Source: Nymphaea colorata (lineage: Eukaryota > Streptophyta > Magnoliopsida > Nymphaeales > Nymphaeaceae). From it: 41,033 bases of DNA. The notes under the pieces were generated by a model. It did not search any database. It was not told where the DNA came from and saw nothing but the letters and a program-made list of their open reading frames with translations. Where the stretch lies: positions 1 through 41,033 of the forward strand of contig NW_022204756.1 of the NCBI RefSeq assembly GCF_008831285.2, given 5' to 3'. Positions 32,996 through 41,033 of this stretch are shown one piece after another; position 1 is the first letter of the stretch, and every line of letters begins with the position of its first letter. The position numbers and the translations under genes were made by a program.

Positions 32996-34072
32996 ATGAA
33001 AAAAACAACCAAAGAGTAAATCAAGCCCAAAGGCAAGTCAAGCACCGCACCAACTAAAAATTACATATTTCCCAACGTTTCCAATGAAAATTGTATCAGG
33101 ATTGCCTTGAAGCTGCTAGGAGTCACAGACGAAGTATATGAGTGCAGCATTAGAAACGATCTTTTTCCTAAAAACACTACTGCAAACGCTTCAAAAGCTT
33201 TCTTCTTCATCTGTCAACTTTGCGTAAAGCATCTATGCGGAGGAGAGTAGGCATCAGAACTAATGATGTGGTATCCGCCTCGGACGGCTAACTAGCAAAT
33301 CGAGTTTAAAAAAGTGTTCTTCAAGATCATCCAGCGCCTAGAATCACAGGGAAGCCTTCCAAAGAATATCATTCTGAGTAAGGCATCTATCGCAGGAGAC
33401 CCTACAAGCTAGGCAGTCACTCAGTTTCTGAGAGTCCTAACAGAGATGGCACTGAGAGCTGTCTACATTTAGAAATATTCAAAGGAGGAAAGACTGATAC
33501 AAATTGCTCTTACTGACCCAGCAGAAGGTGATCTCAACAGCTTTTATCCCTTTCCATTCTGTGAATCAACAACCAATGTGTAGCCACCATTGAAGGGACA
33601 TGAGCTGTAGGCAACAAAGCAGATATTCAAGGTCCACATCTAACGGTACCGACAGAAAATTTTGCAACTTCAAGCCGAGTCAGAAGGCGAAGTTATAAAT
33701 CCACAGCAACTGATGAGCCAACTTATGGAGCAGCGCCAAATCGCAAACACGCTGACTAGTAAGGTCAGCAACGCTGTCTTCAGCTAAAATAGAGCCTTCG
33801 ACAGAAGAGTCATCATCGATAAGCATCGCCAGCTCTGGAAAGAAATAGACAGCATCACATGTCCCTACGCTGAGCCTACCAGCAGTAGTGTGCTTAGAGT
33901 TGAAGGAGATATTGGCAAGCTTTTAAGCAACTGGAAAACAATATCTGGCACTCACACTCTAAAAGACTTTAATACAAAAAGCCAAGAAATCGGAGTCCTA
34001 AAAAATAGATGCTAAAAAGTGGTAAGCTAATTCAAAACCCTTAAGGATCAACTTCTTAAAACCATCAAATGA
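32996..34072 (+). CDS. Helical protein, possibly augmin HAUS6-like, 358 aa
   Basis: Begins 25 bases after the Rav1 stop. One open frame to TGA 34070-34072. The N-terminal 170 residues (FFFICQLCVKHLCGG, MMWYPPRTANEQIEFKKVFF, RLESQGSLPKNIILSK) have the order of hydrophobic helices seen in the calponin-homology-like N-terminus of HAUS6, the augmin subunit that helps branch microtubules. The C-terminal half is coiled-coil (LQLQAESEGEVINPQQLMSQ). HAUS6 is longer and fast-evolving, so the match by eye is weak. Other CH-like coiled-coil proteins (NDC80/IFT types) are the main alternative. Confidence 0.5.
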
Positions 34073-34124
34073 TTTATATAGTGTTATTGGCGCAATTTTC
34101 AATAAATCGATGAGTTAGTATGTG

Positions 34125-35554
34125 TCAATTCTTGGCTAGGATTACAGGATGTATTTCATGGAGATTTCCATGAACATCTGTGATGATGAGTGCGTTGCCC
34201 ATTTCGATGATATTGGTTGATGACCAGCTACTTCCCATATCAACTTTCTCTTCAAGATCCAAACCCCACGAATAAATCATCATATATCGGTCAATGTGAA
34301 CGTAGATAAAAGTAGCAGCGCCGGCATTCACTACCTTTTTACCTATGCTCAATCCTTGGTAAACTGATAGGCTGTCCTGGTCTAGAATAAACACTCTGTT
34401 TTTGTCATCGACGATGCAGTAGCTGTTTGTTGCGTTGTGGGCGAAAAGGAAAAGAATTTTGCCACTGTGAAAGAAGGAATGAATCAGTTCGCAAGTCTTA
34501 GGATCCCATACTTTAAGATATCTGTCCTATGAAACACTGACGATGCGCCCTCTTCCGTCTATGATCATGCTGCGGATGTAGCCATCGTGACCTTCCATAG
34601 TTCGTACATTTGCAAAAGTGGAGAGGTCCCATACCCTTATCTGATAGCCGTCAAACTGTCCTCGGCTGGAAGCAAGAAACTTTCCCCCATCCAGCAAAGT
34701 GATTTGGCGATGATAGCTACGTATCCCCTCTAAGCTTCCAAAGACACGCTGAACCTGTGGCTGTTCTCCACGTATATCCCACATCTTTATCGCGTAGTCA
34801 TCGCTGCCTGAAAACAGCCTAAATTGTCCGTCATGCTCAAGCGCTCGTATGAGAGAGTCATGTGCCTGGATAGATTTATACTGGAAATCGTGCTAGTAGA
34901 ACATTTGGCCGTCATTAGCGCCGAGGAAGAGGTTCCCGCGGGCATTAACTGCAGCTGTAATGCTGTTTTTAGGACAAATCCTGGTGGTAACAACGAAAGC
35001 AGCTTCCTTTTTAATTTGGTCGATGCTGGGAATATGAACCTGGAGGTGCTAAAGAGACCCTGCTATCCGGGATGCTATTTTGTGCTTCTGTTTATGTTAA
35101 TTATGAACTTTTCTTGCTCAATCAGCTTGGGTGGGCAACGGTGCCAGTCCTACACTTTGCTCTCTTCTACATGCTGCACTTTCTCCAAGTAGCTCTGGCA
35201 TGTCACTTCAGTTTGTGTCAAAAAATCTTCTAGCTAATTTTCAAAAGCACTGATTTTGGCTTTTATATTGCCCAACAGTTCATTTGCTTTTAGACGCAAC
35301 TTTGCTAAAGATTAGAGACAGGCTTTAGGAACCTTATAATCAGGAAGAGGCAGCCTACGAATGAAATCGTAATAGTAGTCCTTTAGGGGAGTTTGAATGG
35401 ATGCGACCAGCTGCGGAGTTGCAGTGGCGCAAGTAAAGCAGCGGATTTATTGATTATTGAGGAGCAAGTAACGATAATTTGGTTGGTCCTGCTTGCATTG
35501 TGGACAGTTGATCGGTTCAAGATTGAATTTTTTCTCAGCTTGCAATCTTTCCAT
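34125..35554 (-). CDS. Zinc ribbon - coiled coil - WD40 protein, about 468 aa
   Basis: Starts MERLQAEKKFNLEPINCPQC at 35554. The N-terminus has a four-Cys zinc site (CPQC then IRCFTC). A coiled coil of about 100 residues follows (KLRLKANELLGNIKAKISAF). The C-terminus is a WD40 propeller of at least five blades (FSGSDDYAIKMWDI, YQIRVWDLSTF, SVSEDRYLKVWD). The architecture resembles TRIM-type or TRAF-type adaptors with a WD40 end, but the zinc site is too short for a RING, so E3 ligase activity should not be assumed. A frame change near 35130 fits a 23-nt GT-AG intron at 35117-35139; the borders are tentative. The stop is TGA 34125-34127. Confidence 0.75.
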
Positions 35555-35656
35555 AACAGATTATAATTATCGCAATTACCGCGGCTCACTCATAAGCTAA
35601 TTCAAACATAACAACAGATATGCTTAATCAAACATCATGGCATTTTATATTTTTGA

Positions 35657-36046
35657 ATGAAGTCTTTGGTTATAATAGTTCTGCCATTATATCTTCATGA
35701 AATACCGTAGTTCACGCAGTCCTCCTCGCAACTTCAAGGTAAACCTCATCGACGAGCCTCCTCTAACTCCTGCCCAGAAGAGTTACCTTCTATCATGCGT
35801 GCCCCGCATAGCAGGAACTTTTCTTCTGCTGACGATATCCAGCTATAACTGTCCTTGGATCTTTGCAAGTACCTGCAGAAGAGCGTAGGGGTATCGGTGG
35901 TAGTGAAGGGAGAAGATTACAACGTGGATAAATAAGAACGCCATCTGAAGCCAGTCACCTTCAGGTTTACCATGAATGAGTTCCTCTTTAGGGTGTGGCT
36001 GCACGAACCTGAAGTAGAATTTGAAAATTCAATAAGGGAGCAGTGA
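35657..36046 (+). CDS. Small hypothetical protein, 129 aa
   Basis: An intronless frame from ATG 35657 to TGA 36044-36046 reads MKSLVIIVLPLYLHEIPEFT, then a Ser-rich basic segment, then a more globular end (GVSVVVKGEDYNVDKEERHL, FRFTMNEFLFRVWLHEPEVE). The first 12 residues look like a weak signal peptide but no clear cleavage site follows. A downstream ATG at 35697 with a longer intron is the alternative 5' end. The C-terminal 60 residues look most reliably coding. No family is recognised. Confidence 0.5.
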
Positions 36047-36096
36047 TAATTACCTCAACATATTCTGCCTATATCATTTTATAAAGTGGGTATATA

Positions 36097-37847
36097 TCAA
36101 TTTGGGTGATTTGCCATGGAAGCTTCTTTGATTAAGTTTAGAATCTGCTGCTTATGGGGGTCATTTAGCAGTAAAATGGCTTCTTACTGCAGAAAGCTTG
36201 TCACTTCTGCTTTTTTTAGAGCCTAAATCCCTATTTATATATTGCTTCGATGCTGCGAACTAGCAGTTGGTAGGCAAGCTCATCATTTTCCTTGAAAATC
36301 TATGTACATTTGTATCTGATTGTGACATTTGCCAAAAGGAACACATTTTGGATGGTCGGTTCATCGAGAGTCTAAAGACGTGAGAACCGTGTCCATAGGA
36401 ATTAGATGGTTTACTCTAAGTGAATGCTTAACTCTCCATTTACGAATAGCAATTTGATTATGGAGCAACATAACTTCATGTCATAAAAGAAATCCAATTC
36501 CGAAGTGAGCACATTATTTTGGTCCCTGCCTTATCGGTCAGATATCATCCACTCTATACCGCTTCTAATGCTCAACATCAACTTCTCCAGCATTAGTAAA
36601 GGTATCTATAGTTCCTCATCAACTGCGAACTCAATCGCCAATTTTGTATTTTTCAATTTTTCAGATGCCCTTCTTCCTGCTAATTCAGCCACACTCACTT
36701 CTGCCACTGCTTCATCGATCTTGGATATCATATTTTCAGGCCACTCAAATAGCTCAGTGCCTAGTATAACATCCTACGGGACTTAAGAAGCGAAGGAACT
36801 ATTGAGAAGAAGTCTCTTGACATGGCTATATCGCTTTAAAGTCTATAAAAATTATCCTTCAGAGATGGATCGAATTGGTCATATTATAGACTTGACTTGA
36901 AGGCCCTTATTGTCCCATAAATCCATTATTAGATCTATCGAATAAAGGTGTTATTAAAACGAATACTTTTGATAAAAAGCGGATTTTCCAATATGAATCC
37001 TGAGAACCAAGGAAAAAGTTATGCAGAATGATAGGGCTTCGCTAAAAGTTGTGCATTTACTCTTTGAAAAGATTGATGGTACCAAGATCTTAGGGATGGT
37101 AAGAGAAGTAATGATTGCCCCATAATAATCAGCTTGCTGATGAAAATTGTTGGCAAGGTCCAAGATGCCTGATTTTCCTTTGTAGTTATTGATTAATAGA
37201 TCAGGATAGATCAAATCCTACAGCATATCGTGAGATTCTTGATAAAATTAAATTTCCTTGCGATGCCCGTAAGATAACAGCAATCTTTTCTGGGAGGTTG
37301 GCACATCAACGAATTTTCTCCACTATAATGGTACTCCATTAAGCGGGGTTAGCCTTTTAATATACCCTTCTTGCTAGAAAGTTGGGAATATTTTTTACTT
37401 TAAGGTGGCAGAGTCATTCTGATACTCATGGCTAATCTTTTTTGGATCGAAAAAGATCTCAGCTCTTATACCAAGCAGACCATTGATAAAATCTCTTGGC
37501 TATTCAGCAGGAAGTGGCTTGATCTTATGTATGCGTTGACTATATTAATTGAGGTAATTTTGATGGATTTATGCGAGCTCCTTTACAAGCTTTTCAAGTT
37601 CAGGAGTAGCAAACGAAATTTTATCTTTGATGGGAGTATTCTCTTTTGGCTTATTTATATGGGGTATAGCCTCCATTTCGGCAAGATGTTTCTAAACCAA
37701 TTTCGGATCAAGTCCATCTACAACTTTAATGAATTATTCCCTACTGACCCTCTGTTTGACATAGATTCCCATCTTGTTGACTTCCTAAACAGCAACAATG
37801 TGATGCATCGATTTTAACAGTTTTAAGTATTGGGTGACCTTGGTCAT
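36097..37847 (-). CDS. All-helical hypothetical protein, about 570 aa
   Basis: Starts MTKVTQYLKLLKSMHHIVAV at 37847, only 54 bases from the divergent amylase start. Two short introns join coding frames cleanly: 19 nt at 37042-37060 (GTAAAT...TTTAG) and 17 nt at 36761-36777 (GTAGGA...ACTAG). The protein is helical throughout (KISFATPELEKLVKELAEIH, FPWFSGFILENPLFIKSIRF, EIPLLMLEKLMLSI) and could be an ARM/HEAT-like scaffold. Near the end a run of seven A at 36211-36217 (T on the plus strand) breaks the frame; one more A would give a continuous end ...VTSFLQEEAILLLNDP and stop at 36097-36099. A 38-nt intron is the alternative. No family is recognised. Confidence 0.6.
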
Positions 37848-37901
37848 TAGATGCAATAATCGCTGTATATAGCATAATTTGCATAGGATTTATTACATAC
37901 C

Positions 37902-39794
37902 ATGCGCTCAACAGAAAAACTCATGCTGTTGGCACTGCTTCTGTGCGCCGCCACAGTCTCAGCCTTCTCTTTCAAACAACTTACTGACTCTTGCAGTAAC
38001 TTTGACAATGAAAATGCATGCAGGGGACAACAGACTGACAATGATGCCTCATGGGCCAATCGTGCCTTCCAACACCACCCAGAGGAGACCCTCTATGGAG
38101 AGAGTCCTACCAAGACTACAACATTCTGGTGGGATATGCCCGCACCGTCTACACCTCAGGAGGCGCCAACGTGACCATCGTCACTCGCGTCAATCCCCAA
38201 TATTCCTCCCTCACCCTGAAATATTTCTTTGGTGATTCTCCTTCCGACTCCAGCTCTTTCTTCGTCTCAAATAGCTTCAAAAACTTGCTTTCCGTCCGTG
38301 TGGAGGCTTATGATGGAGGGGACAAAAAGGCCACTCTCAAGATTGATGATGTCGATTTCACCTGGAACCATCCGACCGTCAACCAGCCCTCTAACTTCAA
38401 AAATGGTCAGAAAGGAGCCATCATTGAGATGTTCGGCTGGCCATACGATGATATCGCAGAAGAATGCGAGATGATTGGCAAGGCTGGCTACCTAGGAGTG
38501 AAGGTTTTCCCTCCCTCAGAAGCCATCTTGGATTTCGAACACCCATAAAATGGTGAATTAAACCCTTGGTATTGGGTCTATCAGCCAGTCAGCTATAAGC
38601 TACACTCAAGACAAGGAACTCCTGAACAGCTCAGAAACATGATCAACACCTGCCGTGACAAGGGTGTGCGTGTTTATGCTGATGCAGTTGTCAACCATAT
38701 GGTGGAAACGGCAACGAATGTTCCCTACTCACTGCTCTGGTGGAAATTACTGGGGAAATAAGAACTCCAGCGGTGGATCACCTTTCTGGTCTCAAGGATT
38801 GCCTTTGAAAACTGGCGCGTGACTGGCAACAGACCAGGCATGGAACTGCCAGCTGTGCCTATGGACCCAATGACTTCCACTGTGCTCGCTCTCTTAACTC
38901 CTGGACCGATGGCTTTATCCTCAACTACGGTTGGCTCGTCAACTTGGCTGATCTCAACACTGAGACTGAGTACGTGAGACAAAGAATCGCTGATTACTTC
39001 ACCGCACTCCTCGGCATGGGATTCTCAGGATTCAGAATTGATGCTGCTAAGCACATTTCTCCGACCAACTTGGCAGCCATTTTCGCTAAGTTCAAAGCTA
39101 ACCTCGGAGGCCGTATCCCTGATGATTTCATTACCTACCTTGAGGTCATCATCGGTGGAGAAAAGGGACTGCTCATGTGCGAGGATAATCCTTACAACTT
39201 CGGCTCCAGCTTTGCCAACCTTATGCGCCAACAAGGCCTTTCTGACGAGGACATCAACAAGGTAAGATATGGTAATCTGACTACCCCAAGGAGTTCCCAC
39301 TTTGCGGATGGCCAATCCCTCCTGAGCGATATGCAATTCAGTTGGACTGCCACGATGATCAATTCCCTGGCTCTTCCTCAAGAGATATGGGTGATACCGG
39401 TTCAGTTTTGGTGAAGGAGAAGAACGTCGACCGCCACCGCAACTTCAATATCCAAATGTTCACTAGAACTGATGCCAACTGGCAGATCAAGCTCCTCCTC
39501 TCTTCTACACTTTCATGGAATCAATCGGCGCCTATGGCTTCCCCGACGGCCACTCCGATTGCACCAGATGTGCCACCCCGAATGCCGCCAGAAATGCAAT
39601 AAGAGTATGCCCTACAGCAAGGCCCACCGCAGCGACGTTTGTGGTTACACTTGCATCGAAAATGGAAGCTGGCAACAAGGAGTTTACACCCGTGTCCACA
39701 GAGACTTCAGGACAATTAAGGCGTTCGTCAATTCATGGGACTTAACACCAACGTTTCTCCAAGAGATGTGGGTCTCCCCGATAACTGTTCATGA
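37902..39794 (+). CDS. Secreted alpha-amylase (GH13), frame broken about nine times
   Basis: A signal peptide (MRSTEKLMLLALLLCAATVS) leads into a GH13 alpha-amylase. Motif I is YADAVVNHM, motif II GFRIDAAKH with the nucleophile Asp, a Glu follows in TYLEVIIGGE, and CHDDQFPGSSSRDM gives the transition-state Asp. Its order and C-terminus (DVGLPDNCS, TGA 39792-39794) match ciliate-type amylases of about 630 residues. The coding frame changes near 38100, 38701, 38725, 38801, 38859, 39281, 39506, 39602 and 39741. Each change equals one missing base, never an extra one, and protein similarity runs straight across, so these are not introns. Catalytic residues are kept. Either the assembly lost bases, or this is a very young pseudogene, or the message is recoded. 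Confidence 0.82.
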
Positions 39795-39842
39795 TGATTA
39801 TCAGCCAATACACAATTATTGTAATAAAATAAGAACTATAAA

Positions 39843-40477
39843 ATGAGCCGACTGGAGGAGAGGGAAAATCTGGCATTATCTTCCCTACACGACATCAGTG
39901 ATTATTCGAACTATATCGAGCAGCGCATCTCTAAGCTCAACAATCTCTACCAAAGCCTCACCATCACTCAGGATAAAAATTCACGATCACGCAAGCAAAA
40001 ACAATTCTAGAGCATTCACTCACACGCCAACCTCCACAACAGTTGTTTAATCACTTCCCACATAAGACACAGGAAGTAAGGGAGAGGCAACAGGTCAGTC
40101 CTGATCAAATGAATAGAACTGAATATCTCCCTCGAAGAGATAGATACTATTTCACTGATGACAAGGAGCAAATATACAACGAACTCAAGTCCCTCACCGT
40201 CTCTAACTTTCGCAACAGTATTGATGCATCCAGATGCCGCGTTTCTAAGCTAGAGGAGAAAAAACCAACTCAGAAAAAGTTGTAAATTTATAAGCAGATA
40301 AAAAATGATATTCTAGGGACATTCTATGTCGGCGGACGCACACTTAGCAACAATCACAGGAATCCTATCACGCCTAAATACCCTCAATAAGACACTATAT
40401 AAGAGCCTCCTCGAATAAAACGTGGGAAATTGTGGCATGGCCGTCCACCAGTAAAGATAATCGAGAAGTACGACTGA
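39843..40477 (+). CDS. Hypothetical basic protein, frame broken once
   Basis: Starts MSRLEERENLALSSLHDISD with a short helical segment (YIEQRISKLNNLYQSLTITQ). The frame then has to shift by one missing base, best placed in the AAAAA run at 39975-39979, after which a natural sequence continues (KFTITQAKTILEHSLTRQPP, NRTEYLPRRDRYYFTDDKEQ, TFYVGGRTLSNNHRNPITPK) to TGA 40475-40477. The product would be about 211 residues, basic and Gln/Pro-rich. No family is recognised. If the break is real rather than an assembly error, the upstream frame closes at a TGA near 40110. Confidence 0.55.
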
Positions 40478-40527
40478 ATTACCTTTATATATAATATATA
40501 GTTCTTTGATATATTTAATTCGAAGAG

Positions 40528-41033
40528 ATGAACGCGTATCCCAAGATGTTCAGCAGCACTAAAAATATCCCCAACACTGCTGCGAAACAACAGAAGCAGC
40601 AACAGCAGCAAGCCAACCAGCAACAGTATGCAGGGGATAAGCCTTTCTCCGACACTACAATCCAAAGGATGAATTCGACTTCATGGAGATACTGGATTAT
40701 CCACAAAAGTACCTCTTTAGTCTCAATCCTGGAAACATCTTCCCAAGAGACGAGCCATTTCCCTTTAGCGATGAAAGACTTACTCAGGAATACGAGAAAC
40801 AGATTTAAAAAAAGAAGATAGTTAACCGATTAAGCTCGAAATGCCCACTTTCTAAATACCCCAGTTGAAACTACCAGAATGGATAGAATTGGAAACTGAG
40901 GGAAAATGTGAATAAGATTTCACAGATGAGGGATTTTTCTGAATACAAGAGAACTGATTTTATACTCACTTAATCATAAATAGATCCTTAATAAGCTCTA
41001 GAACATCATGTCACTCAGATTCATCAATCTGAT
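40528..41033 (+). CDS. Hypothetical Gln-rich protein, partial at the window edge, frame broken
   Basis: Starts MNAYPKMFSSTKNIPNTAAK, followed by a CAG/CAA-encoded polyglutamine-rich stretch (KQQKQQQQQANQQQ). After GDKPFSDT the natural reading moves to another frame (YNPKDEFDFMEILDYPQKYL, GNIFPRDEPFPFSDERLTQE), then shifts again at the CCCC run near 40860 (QLKLPEWIELETEGK) and at the TTTTT run near 40935 (LNTRELILYSLNHKEILN). All three shifts equal one missing base. It continues past 41033. Charged and helical after the Gln-rich start; family unknown. Confidence 0.5.

Noticed and set aside
37465-37480. A 16-nt intron in the helical minus-strand gene
   Set aside because: It came from miscounting an A run during reverse complementing; with six A the frame is continuous and no intron is needed.
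37428-37817. 129-residue plus-strand ORF
   Set aside because: It lies antisense to the helical minus-strand gene, whose frame is longer, spliced cleanly and of normal composition.
38701-38870. Short introns as the cause of the amylase frame changes
   Set aside because: Similarity to GH13 enzymes continues across each junction without missing or extra residues, so only one base is lacking, not a 17-23 nt insert.
40580-40630. CAG/CAA run as a simple repeat or microsatellite element
   Set aside because: It is an in-frame polyglutamine stretch with mixed CAG/CAA codons in the last gene.
128-41033. Reading TAA/TAG as glutamine (ciliate code 6) or as real stops (dozens of short broken genes)
   Set aside because: Gln does not fit invariant kinase Glu positions; with real stops no long gene would remain although domain order is intact across the in-frame TAA/TAG codons.
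1-41033. CRISPR arrays, insertion sequences, transposases, prophage-like genes
   Set aside because: No direct-repeat/spacer arrays, terminal inverted repeats or transposase motifs were seen; the window is a eukaryotic macronuclear chromosome, which is normally stripped of transposons.

Overview
The window is one end of a macronuclear chromosome of a ciliate. It opens with about 12 copies of CCCCAA (bases 1-74), which is a telomere. Genes follow at once on both strands, most of them 20-250 bases apart. TAA and TAG occur inside nearly every gene and only TGA ends them. Where an in-frame TAA or TAG falls on a nearly invariant residue, that residue is glutamate. In the protein kinase at 16598-17580, TAA stands for the Glu of HRDIKP-E-N and TAG for the Glu of the SP-E-V (APE) motif. 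That is the peritrich nuclear code (UAA/UAG = Glu), not the Tetrahymena/Paramecium code (Gln). All products here are read that way. Introns are tiny: six clear ones are exactly 20 nt, others are 17-23 nt.

Layout. 128-2034 (-): MyTH4-FERM protein without a motor. 2154-7040 (+): large secreted or type I membrane protein. 7118-7191: tRNA-Val. 7329-7948 (+): N-acylated Rab5-like GTPase. 8048-9373, 9610-11016 (internal repeats) and 11077-11835 (+): three unknown proteins. 11906-12301 (+): hotdog-fold dehydratase-like protein. 12383-13345 (-): unknown. 13903-14472 (+): secreted C39-like peptidase. 14536-15620 and 15666-16127 (-): SAM/zinc protein and a charged protein. 16598-17580 (+): protein kinase. 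17624-18714 and 18778-20367 (+): unknown and zinc-knuckle proteins. 20391-22988 (-): lysosomal beta-mannosidase. 23115-23905 (+): TPR protein. 23963-24035 (-): tRNA-Trp. 24205-27474 (-): ubiquitin-like/vWA/E2 multidomain protein. 27670-32970 (+): Rav1/DMXL (rabconnectin-3), the V-ATPase assembly factor. 32996-34072 (+): possible augmin-like protein. 34125-35554 (-): zinc-coiled coil-WD40 protein. 35657-36046 (+): small unknown. 36097-37847 (-): helical unknown. 37902-39794 (+): alpha-amylase. 39843-40477 and 40528-end (+): two unknown proteins.

Functional themes are lysosome/endosome biology (Rab5-like, Rav1, beta-mannosidase, secreted peptidase and amylase), cytoskeleton (MyTH4-FERM, possibly augmin) and ubiquitin signalling. 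These fit a phagotrophic ciliate, but nothing shows co-regulation.

Quality warning. Reading frames hold for thousands of bases in the left and centre (Rav1 5.3 kb, mannosidase 2.6 kb). From about 38 kb to the right edge the frame breaks repeatedly, always as if one base were missing and often at a short homopolymer. The amylase breaks nine times with all catalytic motifs kept. I think missed bases in the assembly are likeliest, with recent pseudogenisation or recoding as alternatives.

All coordinates and translations were worked out by hand. Family calls rest on motif recognition, not on searches.
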